Shown here one piece after another: positions 25,880-34,290 of a stretch of 64,000 bases of DNA (positions within the stretch are counted from its first letter, which is position 1; the number at the start of each line of letters is the position of its first letter). The notes below the pieces were generated by a model, which saw nothing but the letters and a program-made list of their open reading frames with translations, made no database searches and was not told the origin of the DNA. The translations under genes and the position numbers were made by a program. The stretch comes from Cedecea selenatireducens (lineage in GTDB: Bacteria; Pseudomonadota; Gammaproteobacteria; Enterobacterales; Enterobacteriaceae). The stretch is taken from assembly GCF_042138895.1 (NCBI RefSeq), contig NZ_JBHIKW010000008.1:186001-250000 (forward strand). Direction: 5' to 3'.

Positions 25880-27025
25880 TTAGCTCTGCTGAATATTCAG
25901 CGCCCGGCGCGTTCGGCCCGAGCTGAGATAATCGGCAATATAATCCTGCGAAATTTCCCCACTGTAGCGGCCATCTTCATCGGTGATCGGCATCCAGACC
26001 ATGTTGTGCTCATACAGCTTAGAAAGCACGATGCGCAGGTTTTCCTCCGCGCGGCCTGTTACACGGAACGGATGAAGCAGGTCGATACAGCTGCCGGTTG
26101 TGCCTCGAGCTTCGCGACGCTTAACGAAGCCCAGGGGTTTGCCGTCGGCGTCAACCACGGTTATCGAACGCATGTCGTTATCGTCCATGGTGGCGAATGC
26201 TTCCGCCAGAGGCGTGGATTCTCGCGCCGTAATGGTAGGCTGCTGGTCGGTGACGTCCCCGGCCTGCACCAGCAGCAGGCGCTTCAGCGTGCGGTCCTGG
26301 CCGACAAACGAGCCGACGAAGTCATTGGCCGGTTTCGCCAGCAGCTCATCCGGGCTGGCACACTGGACGATTTTGCCCTGGCGGAAGACCGCAATCCGGT
26401 CGCCCAGCTTCAGCGCTTCATCAATATCGTGGCTGACCAGCATCACCGTCTTTTTGAGCTGGCGCTGCATATCCAGAAACTCGTTCTGGATGGTTTCGCG
26501 GTTAATCGGGTCGACCGCGCCAAACGGCTCATCCATCAGCAGCACCGGAGGATCCGCCGCGAGGGCGCGGATCACGCCAATTCTCTGCTGCTGGCCGCCC
26601 GACATTTCACGCGGGTAGCGGTTAAGGAAGCGGTTGGGGTCGAGCGCCACCATGCTCATTAGCTCGCTGGCGCGCTCTTTACAGCGGGCTTTGTCCCAGC
26701 CCAGCATACGCGGCACGACGGTAATGTTTTCTTCGATCGTCATGTTGGGGAACAGGCCGATTTGCTGGATAACGTAGCCGATATTACGCCGCAGGGTGAC
26801 GGTATCCAGATCGTTGGTGTCCTGGCCGTTGATTAAGATTTTGCCGCCGGTCGGTTTTATCAGGCGATTGATCATTTTCAGCGTGGTGGTCTTGCCACAG
26901 CCGGAAGGGCCGAGCAGGACGCACATTTCTCCTTCGGGCACGTTCAGGCTGATGTTGTCGACGGCGTTAAAGGTCTGGCCGTTTTTCTGCACAAATTGTC
27001 GCGTGAGATTTTCAAGTTTTATCAT
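25880..27025 (-). CDS. osmV: OsmU osmoprotectant ABC transporter ATPase
   Basis: 381-residue ATP-binding subunit. Walker A GPSGCGKTT, signature MSGGQQQRIG and Walker B VLLMDEPF are followed by a C-terminal CBS-domain pair (about residues 255-370) that senses ionic strength in this family. Cytoplasmic, driving uptake of glycine betaine or choline-O-sulfate. Order ATPase-permease-binding protein-permease next to clcB and dmsD is that of Salmonella OsmU (osmVWXY); E. coli yehXYWZ is the related system at a different locus. Confidence 0.88.
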   Translation of the reverse strand: MIKLENLTRQFVQKNGQTFNAVDNISLNVPEGEMCVLLGPSGCGKTTTLKMINRLIKPTGGKILINGQDTNDLDTVTLRRNIGYVIQQIGLFPNMTIEENITVVPRMLGWDKARCKERASELMSMVALDPNRFLNRYPREMSGGQQQRIGVIRALAADPPVLLMDEPFGAVDPINRETIQNEFLDMQRQLKKTVMLVSHDIDEALKLGDRIAVFRQGKIVQCASPDELLAKPANDFVGSFVGQDRTLKRLLLVQAGDVTDQQPTITARESTPLAEAFATMDDNDMRSITVVDADGKPLGFVKRREARGTTGSCIDLLHPFRVTGRAEENLRIVLSKLYEHNMVWMPITDEDGRYSGEISQDYIADYLSSGRTRRALNIQQS

Positions 27026-27061
27026 TATTAACTCTCCTTTGAATACGGCTTCACGGTGGGG

Positions 27062-27700
27062 CTACCACTTAGTGAAATGCAGCTGCAGGCGATGCAGCAG
27101 CCAGTCAAGTACTATGGCTAACAGGCAGATCATCACCGCGCCGGCAATCAGCATGCGGATGTCACTCCCGCCGATGCCGTTGAGCAACAGCAGGCCCAGG
27201 CCGCCCGCGCCGATGACGGCGGCAATCGCCATGACGCCAATGTTCATGACTACGGCGGTGCGGATGCCGCCAAAAATCACCGGCAGCGCCATGGGAATTT
27301 CCACCCAGCGCAAGCGCTGCCAGAACGTCATGCCGATGCCGCGTCCGGCTTCACGCAGCCCCGGCGGCAGGCTGTCCAGCGCGGTGTGAGTGTTGCGCAC
27401 AATCGGCAGCAGGGAATAGAGGAATACCGCCGTAACGGCAGGCACCACGCCAATACCCTGACCGATCAGCGAAAACAGGGGGATCATCAGGCCAAACAGC
27501 GCCACGGACGGAATGGTGAGCAAAATCGTGGCAAAGCCCAGAACCGGCGTAGCAAGCCATTTGTGACGCACGATAAGAATACCCAGCGGCACGCCAATGA
27601 TGATGGCCAGGCCGACGGCAATCAGGACTAACCAAAGGTGGTGCAGGGTAAGGGAACCAATATACCCCGCGTTATCAATCATATAGTGTAACGTTTCCAC
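27062..27700 (-). CDS. osmW: OsmU osmoprotectant ABC transporter permease
   Basis: 212-residue inner-membrane permease with about five hydrophobic helices. The EAA-type loop facing the ATPase is GLREAGRGIGMTFWQRLRWVEIPMALP. It forms the membrane channel with OsmY. It lies 36 bp before osmV and 9 bp after osmX in the same operon. Confidence 0.88.
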   Translation of the reverse strand: METLHYMIDNAGYIGSLTLHHLWLVLIAVGLAIIIGVPLGILIVRHKWLATPVLGFATILLTIPSVALFGLMIPLFSLIGQGIGVVPAVTAVFLYSLLPIVRNTHTALDSLPPGLREAGRGIGMTFWQRLRWVEIPMALPVIFGGIRTAVVMNIGVMAIAAVIGAGGLGLLLLNGIGGSDIRMLIAGAVMICLLAIVLDWLLHRLQLHFTKW

Positions 27701-27709
27701 GATACCTCC

Positions 27710-28615
27710 TTAGAGCAAGCCTTTCTGCTGCAGGAATTCTCGAGCGACCTGCTGCGGGGTTTCATGGTCGATATCAACTTTGGCGTTCAGGGTTGTTATC
27801 ACCTCATTGTTCAGCTCGGACGAAAGGGTGTTCAGCGCCTCTTCAAGCCCGGGATGCGAGTCCAGCACGTCTTTACGCACGACGGGCGTGACAGCGTAAC
27901 TTGGGAAGAAGCCCTTATCGTCCACCAGCGCTTTCAGGTCAAAGCCCTTCATCCGTCCGTCGGTGGTGTAGATCAGCCCGGCATCGACAAAACCGTCGCG
28001 GATGGCGTTATAGACCAGGCCAGGGTCCATCTGGCGGATCTGCGGGCGGTCCAGCGGCATGTTGTAAACCTGTTGCAGAGGCTTCAGGCCGTCGCTGCGT
28101 CCGGCGAATTCGAGATCAAGGCCGAGCATCCAGTTATGTTTCGGGTCGGTCTGGCGAATATGCTCGATGCGTTCTACCAGCTGCGACATCGTGGTGATGC
28201 CTTCTTTTTCTGCCCGCTCGCGCTTCATGGCGAAGGCGTAGGTGTTGTTCATTTCGGCCGGTTTAAGCCAGACGAGGCCAAGTTTTGCATCCAGCTTTTT
28301 GACCGTGTTGTACGACTCTTCGGGCGTCATGCGCTTATTAATATGGTTGAAGATAATCAGCGAAGTACCGGTGTACTCCCAGGTCATATCAATCTGTTTA
28401 TTGATCATCGCATTACGAGAAATCACCGTCGCGATGTTGGTCTGGGGCGTAACCTGAAACCCTTTTTTAGCCAGATACTGGGTGGTCATGGCCGACAAAA
28501 TATGCTGCTCGGTAAAGCTCTTGGTCGCCAGAATCAGCGGCGCGGCCTGGGCCTGTGAGGCGATAAGTGATGCCGCGGCAAACGCCGCCGTCAGCACGCG
28601 TGAAAGCAGTCTCAT
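27710..28615 (-). CDS. osmX: OsmU periplasmic osmoprotectant-binding protein
   Basis: 301-residue substrate-binding protein (OpuAC-like). It has a cleavable signal peptide (MRLLSRVLTAAFAAASLIASQAQA in parts) and mature N-terminus APLILATKSFTEQ; the latter motif is typical of quaternary-amine binding proteins. It captures glycine betaine-type compounds in the periplasm and hands them to OsmW/OsmY. Third gene counted from the terminator, 18 bp after osmY. Confidence 0.9.
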   Translation of the reverse strand: MRLLSRVLTAAFAAASLIASQAQAAPLILATKSFTEQHILSAMTTQYLAKKGFQVTPQTNIATVISRNAMINKQIDMTWEYTGTSLIIFNHINKRMTPEESYNTVKKLDAKLGLVWLKPAEMNNTYAFAMKRERAEKEGITTMSQLVERIEHIRQTDPKHNWMLGLDLEFAGRSDGLKPLQQVYNMPLDRPQIRQMDPGLVYNAIRDGFVDAGLIYTTDGRMKGFDLKALVDDKGFFPSYAVTPVVRKDVLDSHPGLEEALNTLSSELNNEVITTLNAKVDIDHETPQQVAREFLQQKGLL

Positions 28616-28633
28616 AAACGCTCCTTATTGTTG

Positions 28634-29350
28634 TTATTGAGCTGTGTGGGGGCTGAGCACCCGGCCCAGGCTGGCCAGCGCCAGGTCAAGAATCAAGGCA
28701 AACAGAGCCGTTGCCACGGCGCCGAGTATCAGCGTCGGGAAGTCGTTCAGGTAAATCCCCGGGAAGATAAGCTCGCCGTAGCTGCTCGCGCCGATAAGAA
28801 AGGCCAGCGGCGCCGTACCGACGTTAATGGCGGTGGCAATACGCACGCCGGAAAGAATTACCGGCCAGGCGTTGGGGATTTCTACCTGACGCAGTCGCTG
28901 CATTTTGGTCATGCCAATCCCGTTGGCGGCCTCTATTAGCGAGGGGGGAACGCTGCAAAGTCCGGCATAGGTATTGCGTACGATGGGAAGCAGCGAGGCG
29001 AGGAACAGGGCGATAATGGCCGGCTTGTCGCCGATGCCAATGATAACCATCGCCAGCGCCAGCACCGCTAGCGGCGGCAGCGTGTTGCCAATGTTGAAAA
29101 TTTGCATGACGTACTCTGCCCAGCGGCGAGCCGCAGGTCGGCTGAGCAAAATCCCGCTGGGAATACCGACCAGCAGGGCGAGAGCCATAGAGCTGAAGAC
29201 CAGAATCAGGTGTTGCTGCCCGAGGTAGAGTAAATCGACCTGGCGGGCTTTAAGGGTGTCGAGGCCGATGCCCCAAACCAGTAGACCGAGCACTAAAAAA
29301 AGCGCAAGCAGTCCGAGCAGGAACCGTGTTGCGAAGGATGCGTTTTGCAT
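28634..29350 (-). CDS. osmY: OsmU osmoprotectant ABC transporter permease, first gene
   Basis: 238-residue permease with about six hydrophobic segments. The EAA loop is SLIEAANGIGMTKMQRLRQVEIPNAWP, parallel to that of OsmW. ATG at 29350 (MQNASFATRF) was chosen over a GTG eight codons upstream because GGGAG lies at a workable distance and homologues begin here. First gene of the operon, so the promoter lies in 29351-29617. The symbol follows Salmonella OsmU and is unrelated to the E. coli periplasmic protein OsmY. Confidence 0.85.
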   Translation of the reverse strand: MQNASFATRFLLGLLALFLVLGLLVWGIGLDTLKARQVDLLYLGQQHLILVFSSMALALLVGIPSGILLSRPAARRWAEYVMQIFNIGNTLPPLAVLALAMVIIGIGDKPAIIALFLASLLPIVRNTYAGLCSVPPSLIEAANGIGMTKMQRLRQVEIPNAWPVILSGVRIATAINVGTAPLAFLIGASSYGELIFPGIYLNDFPTLILGAVATALFALILDLALASLGRVLSPHTAQ

Positions 29351-29617
29351 TGCAGTGTGTCTCCCTGGGTGCACGCGTTATCGCCGCCGGAGGGGCGGCC
29401 TGTTGTTATGCCATGTGTCGGCAGGGTGTCTGGAGCTATAGCAACGCAGCGGGAAGGATTCCAGCTTTGGGGACAATTAAGTGGCTAATGGTTTAGCGGA
29501 TAAAGTAATGCCCAGGCCTTATGGCTTCTGGTCTGAGGGAGAAAAGTAAAGATTTGTCTTAAAAATGTTAACGTGAAGTGACGTTGTCACATTTGTGGTG
29601 TGGGGAAATCAGCGATT
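29351..29617 (-). promoter_or_regulatory. osmVWXY upstream region
   Basis: Non-coding, AT-rich in its distal half. A CTATAG hexamer (29436-29441) is a possible -10 element, compatible with RpoS, about 86 bp before the osmY start. A palindrome GTGAC-GTT-GTCAC lies at 29578-29590. OsmU is osmotically induced in Salmonella; none of these sites proves that here. Confidence 0.35.
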
Positions 29618-29651
29618 TTTCAGGAAACCGGTCGCGCCCGGCCTCCTGAAA
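29618..29651 (-). terminator. Hairpin after dmsD
   Basis: Stem TTTCAGGA / TCCTGAAA with an inner CCGG/CCGG pairing, 12 bp past the dmsD stop. It lacks a U-tract on the minus strand, so termination may be weak. Confidence 0.5.
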
Positions 29652-29662
29652 GTCCAGGATTC

Positions 29663-30289
29663 TTAGAAGTGCAGTTCTTTGCGGGCAACGGGCATCAGCA
29701 TGCCTTGCTGCCAGCCTGAAAGCGTCATTCTGGTCAGTAAACCTAGCCCACGATAGAAATCATTCGCCGCGTTTTCGGTAAACAGGTTCAGATAACGATC
29801 GGCCCAGGGCAGCAGGTGCCAGGCAAGCAGCTCGTCAAGCTGCGGCTGTTGCCCCTGGTCGGCAAGCCAGGCCGCCAGCATCAGCATTAAGCCAAAATGA
29901 TCTTCTGGCTCGTTTTGCTCCGTTTGCGGGGCAAAGCCCTGCGCGCGCATCCACTGGCGAAGCTCAAGCATCGAGTCGCCAAACAGCACGTTTTCTTTAT
30001 CCAGATAGACGGAACCCCAGGGCGGCGCGGGCAGCGCGTACGGGCCAATAAACAGGCGCTGATATTCTTCGCCTACCGGCGTGTCGCTGTCCGCCAGGCC
30101 TGTGGCCATCATCGAGGCTATTTCCGCAAGTTCGGGAGCCTGTACCGGCCATTCTTTTACCCACTCAGGGGCTGAGAGCATCCCGAGAAGCGAGGCGCAG
30201 TCCGGGTGGTTCGGCGCATGGTAAAACAGGGCTCCGAGCACCCGGCCGCTAAGGGCTACCGCCGACAGGCGTTGTTGTTCAGAGGTCAT
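29663..30289 (-). CDS. dmsD: Tat-enzyme maturation chaperone DmsD
   Basis: 208-residue all-helical TorD/DmsD-family redox-enzyme maturation protein. The family motif is seen around EPEDHFGLMLML. DmsD binds the twin-arginine leader of DmsA/YnfE and guides folding and cofactor insertion before Tat export. The ATG at 30289 gives the usual ~204-residue size; an 11-residue extension was rejected. It starts 13 bp after ynfE ends, so the two are co-transcribed. In E. coli ynfFGH lie between them; here they are absent. Confidence 0.9.
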   Translation of the reverse strand: MTSEQQRLSAVALSGRVLGALFYHAPNHPDCASLLGMLSAPEWVKEWPVQAPELAEIASMMATGLADSDTPVGEEYQRLFIGPYALPAPPWGSVYLDKENVLFGDSMLELRQWMRAQGFAPQTEQNEPEDHFGLMLMLAAWLADQGQQPQLDELLAWHLLPWADRYLNLFTENAANDFYRGLGLLTRMTLSGWQQGMLMPVARKELHF

Positions 30290-30302
30290 GATTGATTCCT
30301 TC

Positions 30303-32744
30303 TTAGATCTTTTTAATCTCAACGAGATTGGTGTGCTGCGGGTTGCCCTTTGCCAGCGGCGATGGGCGATGCGTTGTCAGCGTATTGATGCAGGCCCCGT
30401 GGTCGATTCGATCGCCCCCCATATCGGCATTATGCCAGGCACCCTGGCCCATCGCCGCAACCCCTGGCATGATGCGTGGAGTGACTTTGGCCTCAATACG
30501 CACTTCACCGCGCCCGTTAAACACGCTGACCTTGTCGCCGTTGGTTATTCCGCGCCGTTTGGCGTCGAGCGGGTTAATCCAGACTTCCTGACGCGCTGCG
30601 GCCTGCAGGACGTCAATATTGCCATAGGTTGAGTGTGTTCTGGATTTGTAGTGGAAGCCAAACAGCTGGAGCGGAAACTCGCTGCGCTGCGGAGAGTCCC
30701 AGCCTTCAAACGTTGAGGCATATACCGGCAGCGGGCTGATGGTTTCGTCTTTTTCCAGCTCCCAGCTGGCGGCAATATCGGCCAGTTTGCTGGAGTAAAT
30801 TTCAATTTTGCCGGACGCTGTTTTGAGCGGGTTGCCCTGCGGATCTTCACGGAATTTTTTGTAAGCCACAAAATGACCCGCCGGATCTTTACGCTTGTAA
30901 ATGCCCATCTCACGCAGGGCCTCATAGGCGGGCAGTGCCGGGTCTTTTGCCAGCATTTTCGCGTACAGATATTGCAGCCACTCGCGCTGGGTTCTGCCTT
31001 CCGTAAAGGCCTGATGCACATCGTCGCCCAGCCGTTTTGCAACCTCGCTCATCATCCAGTAAATAGGCTTGCGCTCGAACTTAGGCGCGGTGGCGGGCTG
31101 AATGAAAATCAGGTAACCCATATTGCCCGCGTAATCGTTAGGAATGATGTCCTCCTGCTCAACGGTCATCAGGTCCGGCAGTAAAATGTCAGCGTATTTC
31201 GCCGAAGAGGTCATAAAGTTCTCGATCACCACAATCATCTCGCACTGCTTGTCGTCCTGCAGAATGGCGTGGGTCTTATTAATGTCGGAATGCTGGTTGA
31301 TGATGGTATTGCCCGCGTAGTTCCAGATGAACTTAATCGGCACGTCCAGCTTATCTTTGCCACGCACGCCGTCGCGTTTGGCGGTCATTTCCGGGCCGCG
31401 GGTGATGGCATCGGTCCAGCTAAAGCAGGAGATTTGCGTTTTGATCGGGTTTTCCAGCACCGGCATGCGTTCGATGGTAATGGTGTAGGTGGATTCGCGA
31501 GCTCCGCTGTTGCCGCCGTTAACGCCCACGTTGCCGGTCAGAATCGGCAGCATAGCGATGGCGCGTGAGGTCAGCTCACCGTTAGCCTGGCGCTGCGGAC
31601 CCCAGCCCTGGGCAATGTAGGCCGGTTTTGTACCGGCAATTTCACGCGCCAGCTTGATGATTCTGTCAGCAGGAATGCCGGTAATTGCGGAGGCCCACCG
31701 CGGGGTTTTCTCCACGCCGTCGTCGCCTTCGCCCAGAATATAGGCCTTATAGTGCCCGTTACGCGGGGCATTTGCCGGCAGGGTTTTCTCGTCGTAGCCG
31801 ACGCAGTATTTATCCAGGAAGGGCCGATCGACCAGATTTTCGCTAATCATTACGTGGGCGAGACCCGCCACAAGCGCCGCGTCGGTGCCGGGACGAATGG
31901 GGATCCATTCATCTTCGCGGCCAGCGGCCGTGTCGGTGTAGCGCGGGTCGATAACGATCATTCTGGCGTTTGAACGCTCGCGGGCTTGTTCAAGGTAATA
32001 GGTGATGCCGCCGCCGCTCATGCGTGTTTCCGCCGGATTATTGCCGAACAGAACGACCAGCTTGCTGTTTTCGATATCCGACGTGCTGTTGCCGTCATTG
32101 CTGCCGTAGGTATACGGCATCGCGCAGGCGATTTGAGCGGTGCTGTAGGTGCCGTAATGGCTCAGAAAACCGCCGTAGCAGTTCATCAGGCGAGCCACCA
32201 ATGAGGCGTAAGGGGACGAGCGGGTAATGTTCCCGCCGACTACGCCGGAAGAGTAGTTAATGTAAACCGCTTCGTTGCCGTATTTTTCGACGGTTTGTTT
32301 CAGGCTGGCGCTGACGATGTCCAGCGCTTCGTCCCAACTGATGCGTTCAAACTTGCCTTCGCCTCGGGCGCCTACGCGCTTCATCGGGTAATTCAGGCGT
32401 TCCGGATGGTTGATCCTGCGGCGAATAGAGCGCCCGCGCAGGCAGGCACGGACCTGGTGGTCGCCGTAGGTGTCCAACCCGGTATTGTCCGTTTCAACCC
32501 AGAAGACTTCCTCGTCACGAACGTGCAACCGCAGGGCGCAGCGGCTGCCGCAGTTTACCGAACAGGCTCCCCAGACAACTTTGTCTTTGCTCTCCGGCGA
32601 CAGGGCGTCAGCGACCGCGGCTGCCGCGCTACGCATGCCAAAAGGCAGAGAAATGCCGCCAGCGGCGAGCGCCAGGCCGCCAATTGCAGAAGATTTTACC
32701 AGGCTACGGCGGCTGATCCCGCCTGGATTATTGAGGTTCGACAT
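30303..32744 (-). CDS. ynfE: Tat-exported molybdoenzyme, DMSO/selenate reductase catalytic subunit
   Basis: 813-residue bis-MGD molybdoenzyme of the DmsA/YnfE group. Tat leader with S11-R12-R13 and a following hydrophobic stretch; [4Fe-4S] ligands C61, C65, C69, C101. E. coli YnfE is required for selenate reduction and is an N/S-oxide reductase paralogue. The ATG at 32744 is 6 nt after GGAG; an ATG four codons upstream is less likely. Only the chaperone gene dmsD follows: no iron-sulfur (DmsB/YnfG) or membrane anchor (DmsC/YnfH) gene exists in the window. Confidence 0.88.
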   Translation of the reverse strand: MSNLNNPGGISRRSLVKSSAIGGLALAAGGISLPFGMRSAAAAVADALSPESKDKVVWGACSVNCGSRCALRLHVRDEEVFWVETDNTGLDTYGDHQVRACLRGRSIRRRINHPERLNYPMKRVGARGEGKFERISWDEALDIVSASLKQTVEKYGNEAVYINYSSGVVGGNITRSSPYASLVARLMNCYGGFLSHYGTYSTAQIACAMPYTYGSNDGNSTSDIENSKLVVLFGNNPAETRMSGGGITYYLEQARERSNARMIVIDPRYTDTAAGREDEWIPIRPGTDAALVAGLAHVMISENLVDRPFLDKYCVGYDEKTLPANAPRNGHYKAYILGEGDDGVEKTPRWASAITGIPADRIIKLAREIAGTKPAYIAQGWGPQRQANGELTSRAIAMLPILTGNVGVNGGNSGARESTYTITIERMPVLENPIKTQISCFSWTDAITRGPEMTAKRDGVRGKDKLDVPIKFIWNYAGNTIINQHSDINKTHAILQDDKQCEMIVVIENFMTSSAKYADILLPDLMTVEQEDIIPNDYAGNMGYLIFIQPATAPKFERKPIYWMMSEVAKRLGDDVHQAFTEGRTQREWLQYLYAKMLAKDPALPAYEALREMGIYKRKDPAGHFVAYKKFREDPQGNPLKTASGKIEIYSSKLADIAASWELEKDETISPLPVYASTFEGWDSPQRSEFPLQLFGFHYKSRTHSTYGNIDVLQAAARQEVWINPLDAKRRGITNGDKVSVFNGRGEVRIEAKVTPRIMPGVAAMGQGAWHNADMGGDRIDHGACINTLTTHRPSPLAKGNPQHTNLVEIKKI

Positions 32745-32874
32745 CGCTCTCTCCATGACTTTTTGTCGTGTGGAAGACGTTATTATTTGTGTTTTGAGTT
32801 TTGGTGATTGCTAAGGCTGCCCGCTAACGGGCGCTTTCGGGGGAAGAGTGTTACTTATTTAGGAGTAGAGGTTA

Positions 32875-32888
32875 TTAACGCCAATCAA
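32875..32888. promoter_or_regulatory. FNR-like site upstream of ynfE
   Basis: TTAACGCCAATCAA matches TTGAT-N4-ATCAA at 8 of 10 positions, about 130 bp before ynfE. FNR activates ynfEFGH-dmsD in E. coli, so anaerobic control is expected. Confidence 0.45.
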
Positions 32889-32931
32889 AGTTGCGGCTGT
32901 TGAGGGCAAATAGGCAGGTATACAGGGGGAA

Positions 32932-32952
32932 GCAGGGCGCCAGGCACCCTGC
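32932..32952 (-). terminator. Hairpin after ynfD
   Basis: GCAGGG / CCCTGC stem with a 9-nt loop, just past the ynfD stop on the minus strand. No U-tract, so a weak or Rho-assisted terminator. Confidence 0.4.
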
Positions 32953-32958
32953 CAACGT

Positions 32959-33231
32959 TTATTGCGGTTCATTTTCCGGCGCGGCGCCGCCGGCAATGCG
33001 GGTATAGACAATTTTTTGCGTATCGTTAGCGCAGTGACCAACGACCTGACCGCCGGCTTTATCCGCCTGATCGTTCGGGACGATGGTGAGCGAGAAGCCT
33101 GACTCCGGTACGCCGTTATTGATAATTTTCTGCTGAATGTCAGCTTTTACCTTTTCGCAACTGCCCTGTGCGGCCAACGCCGGGGTGGCAGCGATCAGCA
33201 GTATCGTGCTTAACCAAACGGTACGTTTCAT
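32959..33231 (-). CDS. ynfD: DUF1161 periplasmic protein YnfD
   Basis: 90-residue DUF1161 protein with a signal peptide (cut near ALA-AQG), so the mature part is a ~70-residue periplasmic domain. Family landmarks are two cysteines (SCEKVKADI and GHCANDT) that could form a disulfide, plus the IVPNDQ segment. Ortholog of E. coli YnfD by sequence and position next to ynfC and ynfE. Function unknown. Of two adjacent ATG codons, the second (33231) has better spacing from GGAAG. Confidence 0.85.
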   Translation of the reverse strand: MKRTVWLSTILLIAATPALAAQGSCEKVKADIQQKIINNGVPESGFSLTIVPNDQADKAGGQVVGHCANDTQKIVYTRIAGGAAPENEPQ

Positions 33232-33272
33232 CATCTCTTCCTTATGTTGAGGCGAACTATAAGCTTGATGTC

Positions 33273-33304
33273 AAACGGCCGAAAAACGTGGTTTTCGGCC
33301 GTTT
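33273..33304. repeat. Perfect 13-bp inverted repeat between ynfD and ynfC
   Basis: AAACGGCCGAAAA (33273-33285) and TTTTCGGCCGTTT (33292-33304) around a 6-bp loop. It lies between two divergent genes, where a terminator is not expected, about 40 bp before ynfD and 140 bp before ynfC. Confidence 0.7.
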
Positions 33305-33446
33305 GGGGCAAACCAGAAAACATTATTCATTGTTTTTATCAGACCATAAGCCGGACTTAAAGAAACAATGAACATTGCCGTTACCCTTTCTATAAGAATA
33401 GCGCTTCTAGTGTAAAGTGTTGTATTTGCTTATATCATGTTATGAC

Positions 33447-34181
33447 ATGAAAACAAGAGAGCGGCAAAACGTGAAGAAAATCATTATCCTCGGTACGCTG
33501 GCTTTAGGGCTTGTCGGGTGCGACAACTCGACGTCACCGCAGGCGTTCACGCCGGAAATGGCCAGTTTTTCTAACGAGTTCGATTTCGATCCTATGCGCG
33601 GCCCGGTCAAAGACTTTAGCCAGACCTTGATGAATGAGCAGGGGCAGGTGCTGAAAAGGGTCAGCGGCTCGCTGTCTGAGGAAGGGTGCTTCGACAGCCT
33701 GGAATTTCACGATCTTGAAAACAACAGCGGCGCTTCGCTAGCGCTCGACGCTAACTACTATGTTGATCAAGTCAGCCGTGAAAAACGGGTGAGGCTGCAG
33801 GGCAAATGCCAGCTTGCAGAGTTGCCCGCCGCAGGCATCAGCTACGACACCGACGACAATGATTTTGTGATAGCCGCGAAGGGCAAAGACGTGCTGGTGA
33901 CCTACAAATACGACAGCGAAGGCTATCCGCTGGGAAAGGTGACTAAATCAAAAGACAGCGAGCTTGCCATCGTGGCAACAGCCGGGGACGATAAAAAGAA
34001 AAAGTTGGATTACAGCGCAACCACCAGCCTGAACGGCAAAATCATCGGCGTAGCGAAGCAAACCTGTGATTACGACAGCCATTTCAACTCGCTGTCCTGC
34101 GACCTGGAAATGACGGATGACTCCGTCACGCCGCCAACCGTCACGCATTACACCATCAAAAATACGGTGGAGTATTATTGA
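33447..34181 (+). CDS. ynfC: Lipoprotein YnfC (UPF0257)
   Basis: Outer-membrane-type lipoprotein of the UPF0257 family. A basic N-terminus and hydrophobic stretch end in the lipobox LVGC, with D immediately after the cysteine; a D at +2 can favour inner-membrane retention. The body closely matches E. coli YnfC (FTPEMASFSNEFDFDP, RVRLQGKCQLAELP, YTIKNT). Function unknown. The start is uncertain: ATG 33447 gives a 25-residue leader, GTG 33471 a 17-residue one with a slightly better purine-rich upstream. A strong terminator follows. Confidence 0.85.
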   Translation: MKTRERQNVKKIIILGTLALGLVGCDNSTSPQAFTPEMASFSNEFDFDPMRGPVKDFSQTLMNEQGQVLKRVSGSLSEEGCFDSLEFHDLENNSGASLALDANYYVDQVSREKRVRLQGKCQLAELPAAGISYDTDDNDFVIAAKGKDVLVTYKYDSEGYPLGKVTKSKDSELAIVATAGDDKKKKLDYSATTSLNGKIIGVAKQTCDYDSHFNSLSCDLEMTDDSVTPPTVTHYTIKNTVEYY

Positions 34182-34190
34182 TAGCGCCAT

Positions 34191-34231
34191 ATTACGAAGA
34201 TTGAAGCCGTTTTCTTTCTTCGTAATTTTTT
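34191..34231 (+). terminator. Terminator of ynfC
   Basis: Stem ATTACGAAGA (34191-34200) / TCTTCGTAAT (34217-34226) followed by a T run. Begins 9 bp past the stop. Confidence 0.85.
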
Positions 34232-34290
34232 GACAACCACCTGGCGCAAAGCTACAACTTTGCCGTTTGCTCTTGACTAAGGTTTCTCCC

